8,653 nucleotides of DNA from Candidatus Heimdallarchaeota archaeon. Its GTDB lineage: Archaea; Asgardarchaeota; Heimdallarchaeia; Heimdallarchaeales; Heimdallarchaeaceae. The stretch covers positions 1-8,653 of the forward strand of contig JAGLOH010000070.1 in the NCBI GenBank assembly GCA_023139025.1. The letters are read 5' to 3'. A program made the position numbers and the translations under genes. Below are positions 1-5,033 of the stretch, one piece after another (position 1 is the stretch's first letter; the number at the start of each line of letters is the position of its first letter). Under the pieces are notes generated by a model. It was given only the letters and a program-made list of their open reading frames with translations, was not told the origin of the DNA and ran no database searches.

Positions 1-1
1 G

Positions 2-265
2 GCAGGAGAAATTACCGGAAAAGAACCTGTATTTGGAGAAATAAGTTTCCCACTAGCGATAACTGCAGCTGTTTTTAGTGAAACAATGGCTAAAATAAAG
101 AAATCAACACCAAAAATATCCCGTAGAAGAGTAAATCAATTCGGTAGGACAAGAGTATATAGTTTAGAAAAAATTAACCAGATAGTGGGTTTTGAACCAG
201 AATATTCTATTAAAGATTCTTTTCAAGATGCTTTTAACTGGATGAAAGAACAGAAGCTAATTTGA
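2..265 (+). CDS. NAD-dependent epimerase/dehydratase (extended SDR), C-terminal fragment
   Basis: The 5' part lies outside the window; the visible 87 codons end at TGA 263-265. The fragment has the C-terminal pattern of extended short-chain dehydrogenases acting on nucleotide sugars (UDP-glucose 4-epimerase, dTDP-glucose dehydratase and relatives). A basic segment with RRRVNQFGRTRVYSLEKI is followed by INQIVGFEPEYSIKDSF and then the final helix FNWMKEQKLI. This matches the family's usual ending, in which a 'lGf.P.y.leeGl' phrase precedes a helix with a conserved Trp. The Rossmann domain and the YxxxK motif are not visible, so substrate and reaction cannot be given. It converges on the glycosyltransferase gene with only 4 bp between the stop codons. 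The pairing suggests sugar-nucleotide or surface-glycan metabolism, which is inference from proximity. Confidence 0.72.
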   Translation, partial: AGEITGKEPVFGEISFPLAITAAVFSETMAKIKKSTPKISRRRVNQFGRTRVYSLEKINQIVGFEPEYSIKDSFQDAFNWMKEQKLI

Positions 266-269
266 TCTA

Positions 270-995
270 TTATTCCTCAAAACCATATTTCTTTTCTATT
301 ACATATACTGGCTTTTGCTTAATTCTGTTAGAAGAACGAAATCTGAATAAATGAAAGAATCCAACAAAAAGCCGTTTGAAACCATAACTTGATTTTCCTG
401 TTAATCTTGGTCTATGATTGACTTCAATTTCTGCAATTCTGAAACCTTTACTGGTAAGAATTGTGGGGATATATCTGTGTGCCCCTTTTGTTAATTTTAA
501 ATCCGAAACAGCTTCTTTTCTGTAAATTCTCAGCATACAATTATTATCATGAATTTTACTTCGATTAATTACCCTATTTAGAAAGTTATAAATTTTCGAG
601 CTAGTTTTCTTAAGAAATGTATCATTACGTTTAACTCTCCAACCACAAACAAAGTCATATTCTTCTGTTAAGGCACTGATTAGATTAGGAATGTTATTTG
701 GGTCATCTTGGCCATCTCCATCAAGTGTAATGATGGAATCTCCTTCTGCATTGTCAAATCCAGCTGAAAGAGCTGCACTTTTACCATATTTTTTTTTAAA
801 TTGAATTATGTGCAGTTTTTCTTCCTTAGATTTGAGTGAAAGAAGTTTATCTAAAGTAGCATCCTTCGATCCATCGTCTACAAAGATTATCTCAAAATCA
901 GTTGTTACCTTCTGCAATATCTCTTTTAGTTCACGGTATACAGGTATAACATTACCTTCTTCATTATGAACTGGAATAATTGCAGAAATCATCAT
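270..995 (-). CDS. Family 2 glycosyltransferase, dolichol-phosphate mannosyltransferase (DPM1)-like
   Basis: A GT-A fold, family 2 glycosyltransferase of 241 residues, probably moving a sugar from a nucleotide donor to a polyprenyl/dolichyl phosphate on the cytoplasmic face of the membrane. Visible motifs are the N-terminal IPVHNEEGNV (residues 7-16), FVDDGS (38-43), the metal-binding DxD as LDGDGQDDPN (91-100, D92/D94), GWRVKRND (118-125), the HDNNCMLRIYRK acceptor-loop region (149-160) and HRPRLTGKSSYGFKRLF near the C terminus. Many GtrB/DPM-like homologues continue into two or more membrane helices. This one stops soon after the GT domain with a basic segment, so it resembles the short stand-alone DPM1 form. 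It may need a partner or peripheral binding for membrane contact. The start is one of two tandem ATGs (995 or 992), preceded by a Shine-Dalgarno-like AAGGATT at 1001-1007. The exact sugar and acceptor are unknown. Confidence 0.9.
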   Translation of the reverse strand: MMISAIIPVHNEEGNVIPVYRELKEILQKVTTDFEIIFVDDGSKDATLDKLLSLKSKEEKLHIIQFKKKYGKSAALSAGFDNAEGDSIITLDGDGQDDPNNIPNLISALTEEYDFVCGWRVKRNDTFLKKTSSKIYNFLNRVINRSKIHDNNCMLRIYRKEAVSDLKLTKGAHRYIPTILTSKGFRIAEIEVNHRPRLTGKSSYGFKRLFVGFFHLFRFRSSNRIKQKPVYVIEKKYGFEE

Positions 996-1000
996 TTCAA

Positions 1001-1007
1001 AATCCTT
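1001..1007 (-). promoter_or_regulatory. Shine-Dalgarno-like site of the glycosyltransferase
   Basis: Read on the minus strand this is AAGGATT, with AGGA about 7 nt before ATG 995. It supports a leadered transcript starting in the tRNA-Ala/glycosyltransferase gap, unlike the leaderless genes elsewhere in the window, and fixes the start to the tandem ATG pair. The T-rich minus-strand sequence just upstream (about 1014-1030) could also end the tRNA transcript. Confidence 0.4.
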
Positions 1008-1061
1008 ATTCTATTTGAAAACAAAAACCTTTCTTTAATCTTTAACTCTGGTAAGTAAAAG

Positions 1062-1137
1062 TGGTGGACCAGTCGGGACTTGAACCCGAGGCCTCATCGG
1101 TGCAAGCGATGCGATCTCCCAACTGATCTACTGGCCC
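1062..1137 (-). tRNA. tRNA-Ala(UGC)
   Basis: A complete cloverleaf on the minus strand. The acceptor stem GGGCCAG/CTGGTCC carries a G3-U70 wobble, the universal alanine identity element. The D stem is GATC/GATC, the anticodon stem CATCG/CGATG has loop CTTGCAC (anticodon TGC), and the T stem is TCGGG/CCCGA with loop TTCAAGT. The discriminator is A and the 3' CCA is encoded (1062-1064). There is no intron. A minus-strand TATA-like tract about 29 bp upstream could be its promoter. Confidence 0.97.
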
Positions 1138-1161
1138 ATGTTGGATTGTCTTCCCTTCCTC

Positions 1162-1172
1162 CTTTTTTTAAC
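1162..1172 (-). promoter_or_regulatory. Possible TATA box of tRNA-Ala
   Basis: On the minus strand this reads GTTAAAAAAAG, centred about 29 bp before the mature 5' end of tRNA-Ala. The spacing is close to that seen for tRNA-Thr in this window. A second candidate, TTTATA at 1201-1206, lies about 66 bp upstream and would imply a long leader. The call rests on position and A/T composition only. Confidence 0.3.
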
Positions 1173-1173
1173 A

Positions 1174-1187
1174 TTTCGATATCGAAA
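1174..1187. repeat. 14-bp perfect palindrome upstream of tRNA-Ala
   Basis: TTTCGATATCGAAA equals its own reverse complement over 14 bases. It sits immediately upstream of the putative tRNA-Ala TATA tract, where an operator or factor-binding site could lie. No function can be read from sequence. Confidence 0.6.
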
Positions 1188-1506
1188 AGATTTGTTTTAG
1201 TATAAACCTTTGAAAATTCAAGTGAAAACTACTTTTTTTGATAATAGGCTGGTATTACACTTACCGACAAAAATCAGTTTACAGACTCCCGACAAAAATC
1301 CTAAATTTGATGATTAATTGTCTTTCAGCCGTTTAAAGCCCCTCCCCATAGTTTCCAATGGAAATGGCGGTTCTTCGGAGATTCAGCCCCTCTTCTTAAC
1401 GAATCCACCTCTAAGGAAAAAATAATTTTTTCTATTAGATTTCTAGTGGAACAATGAATCATTAAGTAAATATATTAGATGATTTTAAAAGTAAATATTA
1501 TCTCTG
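1188..1506. other. Gene-free stretch with a direct repeat and a GC-rich pocket
   Basis: No credible coding region is seen here. It holds a 12-bp direct repeat CCGACAAAAATC (1264-1275 and 1289-1300, period 25 bp). Next is a pocket of roughly half G+C (about 1326-1395) within otherwise very A/T-rich DNA. The pocket contains a bulged hairpin (CCA, TTTCC, loop AAT, GGAAA, TGG; 1346-1367) and two copies of AGCCCCTC (1337-1344 and 1385-1392). GC-rich islands between genes of A/T-rich archaea often mark structured RNAs, but no known RNA family is recognised. The segment then becomes A/T-rich again up to the promoter at 1507. Confidence 0.45.
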
Positions 1507-1514
1507 TATAAATA
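1507..1514 (+). promoter_or_regulatory. TATA box of the orphan acidic protein gene
   Basis: TATAAATA is a close match to the archaeal box A. It is centred about 28 bp before ATG 1538, the spacing expected for a leaderless transcript. It also supports coding on the plus strand here rather than in the overlapping minus-strand frame. Confidence 0.55.
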
Positions 1515-1537
1515 GGAAAAACTCCGAAGAATAGGTG

Positions 1538-1855
1538 ATGATGATGGTAACAATCGGCGAGGCACAAAAAAAACTGCTTGAACTCATTAACAGTAGAAAC
1601 AGTGTAAAACAATTAGATGTAATGAATATTCCAAAAACTCCAAGCAGAATAATGGGAGAAAAAATGTTGAATGCTTTTGCTAGCCAAATATTAGATGACT
1701 GTGAAGGTTTAGAATGTGATCCCACTATTGAGGATGAATTAATTGAAAGTCTTCTTAGTACTTTAGCATTAGCAGGTGTAGTAGGAATAGATTTAGAAAG
1801 AAAACTACTCGAAATATTAGGATTAATGGAAATAGTAACAGCTGATAGTTCATAA
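1538..1855 (+). CDS. Small acidic protein of unknown function (105 aa)
   Basis: I do not recognise this protein. It is soluble-looking, acidic and probably mostly helical. An N-terminal helix (about TIGEAQKKLLELINSR) is followed by a short loop with a PKTPSR segment. Then comes an Asp/Glu-rich middle containing two cysteines (DDCEGLECDPTIEDE) and a Leu-rich C-terminal helix region (LLSTLALAGVVGIDLERKLL). There is no signal peptide or clear membrane span. The start is uncertain among GTG 1535 and three consecutive ATGs (1538, 1541, 1544). ATG 1538 was chosen because it lies about 28 bp after the TATA box. An AGGTGAT overlapping the start could instead serve ATG 1544 as a Shine-Dalgarno. It stands alone between tRNA-Ala and the GrpB gene. 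The opposite-strand frame is Ser-rich and looks like its shadow. Confidence 0.65.
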   Translation: MMMVTIGEAQKKLLELINSRNSVKQLDVMNIPKTPSRIMGEKMLNAFASQILDDCEGLECDPTIEDELIESLLSTLALAGVVGIDLERKLLEILGLMEIVTADSS

Positions 1856-1951
1856 GAACAAAAAGTAAGGTCTCTGTCAATACGAAGGGAGGGAGTCATC
1901 ATCATTTTACTATTATGAGTTATGAAAAAATCTAAATAAGCTATTTTTAAA

Positions 1952-2485
1952 ATGGGTTTGATGATTGGTTTAAAACGTGGTATGGTTAAGTTAAAACCAT
2001 ATAACCCTCAGTGGAAAGAATTTTTCATAAAGGAAAAAGAGCTAATATCATCAGTTATAACTGCTTTTCTAATTGATATCCAGCATATTGGAAGTACTGC
2101 TATTCCAAATATTGTGGCTAAACCAATTATAGATATCGCTGTAGCAATTGATTCACTTGATAACATTGAGAAAATCATCCCCCTTCTAGAAGATATAGGT
2201 TTTATTTATAGGGGAGAGCAGGGAATTCCAGACAGACATATGTTTGTGAAAGGGGGAGAGAATTATAGAACCCATCATCTTCATGTTATGCAAAAAGGTC
2301 ATTATGAATGGGATAAACATATTCTGTTTAGAGATTTTTTGAAAAAACGTCCAAATGATGCGAAACAATATTCTGAACTTAAAAAGCTATTATTCATCAA
2401 GTTTGGAAATGACAGAGAGAAATATACTGAAAGTAAATCAGATTTCATACAAAATATAATTAAAAAAGCAAAGAAGAAGCGGTAA
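1952..2485 (+). CDS. GrpB family protein (UPF0157), nucleotidyltransferase-fold
   Basis: The protein belongs to the GrpB/UPF0157 family, which has a nucleotidyltransferase-like fold. Its cellular role is not established, and some homologues are fused to dephospho-CoA kinase. Signature segments are KLKPYNPQWKEFF near the N terminus, HIGSTAIPNIVAKPIIDIAV (45-64, with the GS of the nucleotidyltransferase core and D61), DRHMFVKG (94-101), the histidine cluster RTHHLHV (106-112) and DKHILFRDFL (121-130). These appear in family order and total length is normal. The start is unsure. ATG 1952 and ATG 1961 give a 7-10 residue extension before VKLKPYNPQW, whereas family members usually begin near ATG 1982. 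CTAAATAA at 1932-1939 is about 26 bp before ATG 1961. The C terminus is Lys-rich. Nothing nearby indicates a substrate. Confidence 0.88.
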   Translation: MGLMIGLKRGMVKLKPYNPQWKEFFIKEKELISSVITAFLIDIQHIGSTAIPNIVAKPIIDIAVAIDSLDNIEKIIPLLEDIGFIYRGEQGIPDRHMFVKGGENYRTHHLHVMQKGHYEWDKHILFRDFLKKRPNDAKQYSELKKLLFIKFGNDREKYTESKSDFIQNIIKKAKKKR

Positions 2486-2503
2486 TGAATTAATAAAAGA
2501 AAA
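2486..2503 (-). terminator. T-rich tract after tRNA-Thr
   Basis: Read on the minus strand, the sequence downstream of tRNA-Thr contains TTTTCTTTTATTAATT. Short oligo-T clusters end transcription in archaea without requiring a hairpin. The tract fills the narrow gap before the convergent GrpB stop codon. Confidence 0.3.
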
Positions 2504-2506
2504 TGA

Positions 2507-2581
2507 TGGAGCCTCGGAAGGGAATTGAACCCTCGACTAATTGATTACAAGTCAATCACTCTACCACTGAGTTACCGAGGC
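2507..2581 (-). tRNA. tRNA-Thr(UGU)
   Basis: A complete cloverleaf on the minus strand. The acceptor stem GCCTCGG/CCGAGGC pairs at all seven positions. The D stem is ACTC/GAGT, the anticodon stem ATTGA/TCAAT has loop CTTGTAA (anticodon TGT), and the T stem is GAGGG/CCCTT with loop TTCAATT. The discriminator is U, as usual for archaeal threonine tRNAs, and CCA is encoded at 2507-2509. There is no intron. Confidence 0.97.
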
Positions 2582-2610
2582 AACACTTTGCAAGGAGTTT
2601 TGATAATATT

Positions 2611-2620
2611 CTTATAAAAA
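2611..2620 (-). promoter_or_regulatory. TATA box of tRNA-Thr
   Basis: On the minus strand this reads TTTTTATAAG, centred about 34 bp upstream of the mature tRNA 5' end. That predicts transcription starting roughly 9 nt before the tRNA. It lies just after the stop of the upstream 2H phosphoesterase gene on the same strand, so the tRNA can be transcribed independently. Confidence 0.5.
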
Positions 2621-2643
2621 ATATTTTGATTGTTACTATCTTT

Positions 2644-3318
2644 TTACTCTAGCTTGATATTCTCGCGGATTTCTATCCTACCAACTGTTAAATAAGGTCT
2701 AACCGCTACAATCTGTATATCTTCTACTCTCATAGTTCCAATTTTCACATTTCTATATTTTTCAGTTATTACATAAATTATATTCCTAGCTTCAGTTGTT
2801 TCTATTCTGACTAAGGATATATGGGGCATATAGAATGGAAAGTATTTTTCTAAATGTGGAAACTCTTCGAAAATCTTGTTGAAAATGGATTCAAGATGCT
2901 GATTCTCATCGAATACTTGTGCAAAAATGATTCTCTCAAAGCAATTAATTCCTCGAATTTCTATGTCAAAAGGTAAGAAGCTGCTTGTAACTTTGGTCAT
3001 TTTTTCTTTTATTTCCTTAATTTCTCCTTGATCTTCCCAACCAAATTCTTTGAGAGTTATGTGGAAATATATGGGATGAAAATAAGTATGTCTATGATCA
3101 ATCCTGTCGAAAACAGCTTGAATTTGTTGGAGGTTTTCACAAAGGGACTGAGAAACCTTAACAATAGAAGCTAGAAAAGGAGGATTGTTCTTATCATAGA
3201 GTTTTCTTCCAGAATAAATTACACTATCATCAAAAAGAGGAACTCTATCTTCTAACATAATTTTATTATAATATTCCCAATTCTTCTCAAATAACTCCTC
3301 CTGAGTTTTAATATCCAT
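2644..3318 (-). CDS. 2H phosphoesterase superfamily protein (2'-5' RNA ligase/CPDase-like)
   Basis: A 224-residue protein with the two HxT/S motifs that define the 2H phosphoesterase superfamily: FHITL (H86, T88) and PHISL (H166, S168), 80 residues apart on matching beta strands. Family members hydrolyse cyclic phosphodiesters (2',3'- or 1'',2''-cyclic phosphate) or act on RNA ends. Which reaction occurs here cannot be read. The first ~45 residues are not part of the core fold and include ELFEKNWEYYNKIMLEDR, a helical extension absent from minimal LigT/ThpR proteins (about 180 residues). There is no signal peptide, so it should be cytoplasmic. The start ATG (3316-3318) is preceded by a good Shine-Dalgarno, GGAG at 3324-3327, with 5 nt spacing. 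tRNA-Thr lies just downstream on the same strand, but a shared role in tRNA processing is only a possibility. Confidence 0.82.
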   Translation of the reverse strand: MDIKTQEELFEKNWEYYNKIMLEDRVPLFDDSVIYSGRKLYDKNNPPFLASIVKVSQSLCENLQQIQAVFDRIDHRHTYFHPIYFHITLKEFGWEDQGEIKEIKEKMTKVTSSFLPFDIEIRGINCFERIIFAQVFDENQHLESIFNKIFEEFPHLEKYFPFYMPHISLVRIETTEARNIIYVITEKYRNVKIGTMRVEDIQIVAVRPYLTVGRIEIRENIKLE

Positions 3319-3393
3319 TCTTACTCCAATAAACTGACGGTTCCTTGCTGATAATTCTTCCTATGAGAAATTTGAGAAAATTAGGCAAAAGGA

Positions 3394-3398
3394 TATAA
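3394..3398 (+). promoter_or_regulatory. TATA box of the serine hydrolase gene
   Basis: TATAA within AAAAGGATATAAC, where the purine-rich AAAAGG fits a BRE, is centred about 28 bp before ATG 3424. This points to a leaderless transcript and favours the ATG over the in-frame TTG one codon earlier. Confidence 0.45.
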
Positions 3399-3423
3399 CG
3401 AATAAGAAATAACATTAGTTTTG

Positions 3424-4689
3424 ATGAAAATAGAAGTAAGAAATCCAGAATCATTCACAGATTTAACATCTGAATTTCAAAAATACATAGATGATGATGA
3501 GACTGGTGGAATTTTATGTGCCGTTTACAAGAAGGGAAATCTGGTTTATAGTAACAAATTTGGTTGGAAAGACAAAGAGGATAAAATTCCTATTGCCTTC
3601 GATGATATCTTCCGATTACATTCTATGACTAAGCCAATTACATGTTTAGCAGCATTAATACTACACGAAGAGGGAAAATATGAGTTAAATGATCCACTAG
3701 AAAAATATCTTCCTGAGTTCAAGAATCTGAAAATACTAAAATCATATGACCATGAAACGGGTGAAATTGAATTAGAAGATATTAAGAATCCCATAACTAT
3801 AAAACAGCTTTTTACTCATACATCTGGACTTAGCTATGGTTTTTATCCTAGTATACCAGTTGACATGCTATATGGGAAGAAGTTTGGTTTTACCAGCGAG
3901 AATAGAATAAAGTCTGTATTAGAAGAGCATCAAAGAATTGGAACTTTAGAGAATTTTGGAAAACGTTTAGCGAGTCTCCCTTTAATTTCAGAACCAGAAT
4001 CATGTTTCTGGTATGCTTTTGGTCATGATGTCTTGGGTTTATTAATCGAAAAGCTTTCTGGAAAGGCATTTGATGTATTTCTTAAAGAACGTATTTTTGA
4101 TAAGATTGGTATGAAGGATACAGATTTTTACGTTCCTCTTGAAGAACAAAATAGACTTGTGGAAGTATATACAAAAGATCAGGAAAACAACTTAATTAAA
4201 ATAACTGATTCTGTAGCAGAGGGTTATAATCACAAGCCAATATTCTTGTCTGGAGGAGCAGGTTTGGCTTCAACTTTAGAAGATTATCTTAAATTTTGTA
4301 TAATGATGTTAAATGGCGGACAGTATGATGGTAATAAAGTCATCTCAAAGAAAACAATTGACCTGATGGCATCAAACCAATTACCTGATGGTAAGAGTTA
4401 TCTAGAAATGCAACTCTTTCAACCTGAAGATCCTGAGATAATTAAGAGAAATGAAGGATTTGGGTTTGGTCTAGGTGTAATAGTTAAAACAGCAGAAAAT
4501 ATGCATAAATGCGCTATTGGTGAATATGGTTGGGACGGAGCTTTAAATGTCCTTTTCAGAATAGATCCAGCAAATCAGTTAATTACTGTTGTTATGACAC
4601 AATACTGCCCAGTTGATAATAATTGGATACTTCCAATTGATATTTTCAGAATTACTGATTTAGTTTACGATGCTCTAGAAAAAACTTAA
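3424..4689 (+). CDS. Serine hydrolase, class C beta-lactamase / family VIII esterase-like
   Basis: A member of the penicillin-binding-protein / class C beta-lactamase fold family (PF00144), more like EstB-type family VIII esterases than true beta-lactamases. The nucleophile motif SxxK is in FRLHSMTKPITC (S67, K70 counting from ATG 3424). The second motif is in FWYAFGHDVLG (Y197), with F where many relatives have the Asn of YxN; family VIII esterases also often lack this Asn. The HTSGLSYG loop is near residue 132 and the C-terminal GEYGWDGALNVLFRIDP corresponds to the W-G-G / K-T-G strand. No signal peptide or lipobox is visible, so it should act inside the cell, probably on small esters or amides. 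Length (421 aa) is normal. The gene is monocistronic and divergent from the 2H phosphoesterase. The exact substrate is unknown. Confidence 0.9.
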   Translation: MKIEVRNPESFTDLTSEFQKYIDDDETGGILCAVYKKGNLVYSNKFGWKDKEDKIPIAFDDIFRLHSMTKPITCLAALILHEEGKYELNDPLEKYLPEFKNLKILKSYDHETGEIELEDIKNPITIKQLFTHTSGLSYGFYPSIPVDMLYGKKFGFTSENRIKSVLEEHQRIGTLENFGKRLASLPLISEPESCFWYAFGHDVLGLLIEKLSGKAFDVFLKERIFDKIGMKDTDFYVPLEEQNRLVEVYTKDQENNLIKITDSVAEGYNHKPIFLSGGAGLASTLEDYLKFCIMMLNGGQYDGNKVISKKTIDLMASNQLPDGKSYLEMQLFQPEDPEIIKRNEGFGFGLGVIVKTAENMHKCAIGEYGWDGALNVLFRIDPANQLITVVMTQYCPVDNNWILPIDIFRITDLVYDALEKT

Positions 4690-4717
4690 TTGACAAAATT
4701 AGAGAACAGAAAAAAAG

Positions 4718-4726
4718 GTTTAAAAA
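4718..4726 (+). promoter_or_regulatory. TATA box of tRNA-Asn
   Basis: GTTTAAAAA, preceded by the purine-rich run AAAAAAAG, is centred about 40 bp before the mature 5' end of tRNA-Asn. It implies a leader of roughly 10-15 nt. It lies in the gap after the serine hydrolase stop codon, where no T-rich terminator is visible, so read-through from that gene is also possible. Confidence 0.42.
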
Positions 4727-4761
4727 GAAATAGAAAGTAGAACGAATGTAACCAAAAGGCT

Positions 4762-4838
4762 GCCGTTGTAGCTCAGTCTGGTGGAGCAATCGGCTGTTAA
4801 CCGATCGGTCGTAGGTTCAAATCCTACCAGCGGCGCCA
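4762..4838 (+). tRNA. tRNA-Asn(GUU)
   Basis: A complete cloverleaf. The acceptor stem is GCCGTTG/CAGCGGC (one T-G wobble) and the D stem is GCTC/GAGC. The anticodon stem ATCGG/CCGAT has loop CTGTTAA (anticodon GTT), and the T stem is GTAGG/CCTAC with loop TTCAAAT. The discriminator is G and CCA is encoded at 4836-4838. There is no intron. Confidence 0.97.
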
Positions 4839-4874
4839 TTCTTCCTTCTTAATTACTTACAATCATTGTTTCAA

Positions 4875-4881
4875 TTTTTTT
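4875..4881 (+). terminator. Oligo-T terminator of tRNA-Asn
   Basis: A run of seven T residues (TTTTTTT) lies about 37 nt after the tRNA CCA end, within a generally T-rich stretch. This is the usual archaeal termination signal. It also separates the tRNA from the candidate non-coding RNA that follows. Confidence 0.4.
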
Positions 4882-4885
4882 GTGC

Positions 4886-4893
4886 TTTTATAC
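4886..4893 (+). promoter_or_regulatory. Possible TATA box of the stem-loop RNA
   Basis: TTTTATAC is centred about 25 bp before position 4914, where the long stem-loop begins. The spacing matches the usual TATA-to-start distance in archaea. No coding region follows on this strand, so if it is a real promoter its product would be non-coding. Confidence 0.35.
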
Positions 4894-4913
4894 TCTTTTC
4901 TTCATATCCTTCT

Positions 4914-5001
4914 GAAGCTAGCTTGCCTACTCTGCTTGGTGGTTCAGACGTTGCATTCTTATTAATGATATGGCAAGCTTAGTAGAGCTAGCTTCCTTTT
5001 T
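4914..5001 (+). ncRNA. Candidate non-coding RNA: long imperfect stem-loop
   Basis: Base pairing can be traced directly. Positions 4914-4923 pair with 4986-4995 (10 bp, GAAGCTAGCT side). A 3-nt bulge (4924-4926) follows, then 4927-4931 pair with 4981-4985 (CTACT/AGTAG). After a 2x2 internal loop, 4934-4938 pair with 4974-4978 (GCTTG/CAAGC). The apical loop is 35 nt. That is 20 pairs in one nested order, followed by TTTTT at 4997-5001. It lies between tRNA-Asn and a convergent gene. No RNA family is recognised. Alternatives are a bidirectional terminator-like structure, a decayed miniature inverted-repeat element, or coincidence helped by the self-complementary AAGCTAGCTT. Direction is inferred from the TATA-like box upstream and the T-tract downstream. 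Confidence 0.4.
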
Positions 5002-5033
5002 CCATCTAACTTATTTTTTGTAAGAATTGAGTG

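Noticed and set aside
1307..1313. TTGATGA resembling a box C of a C/D guide RNA
   Set aside because: No CTGA box D or paired C'/D' boxes at usual spacing follow on the same strand.
1536..1904. Inverted ATGATGATG / CATCATCAT stretches at either end of the orphan gene
   Set aside because: These are short trinucleotide runs that easily arise by chance; the flanking bases do not continue the symmetry.
1498..1905. Minus-strand open frame of 135 codons over the orphan small protein
   Set aside because: Its product is Ser/Phe/Ile-rich, as expected from reading an acidic helical gene backwards. The TATAAATA box and protein composition support the plus strand.
3421..3423. TTG as start of the serine hydrolase
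   Set aside because: The next codon is ATG and lies at the better distance (about 28 bp) from the TATA box.
1062..4838. tRNA genes as a phage or element integration site
   Set aside because: No integrase gene, no duplicated tRNA 3' end and no composition break are seen near any of the three tRNAs.
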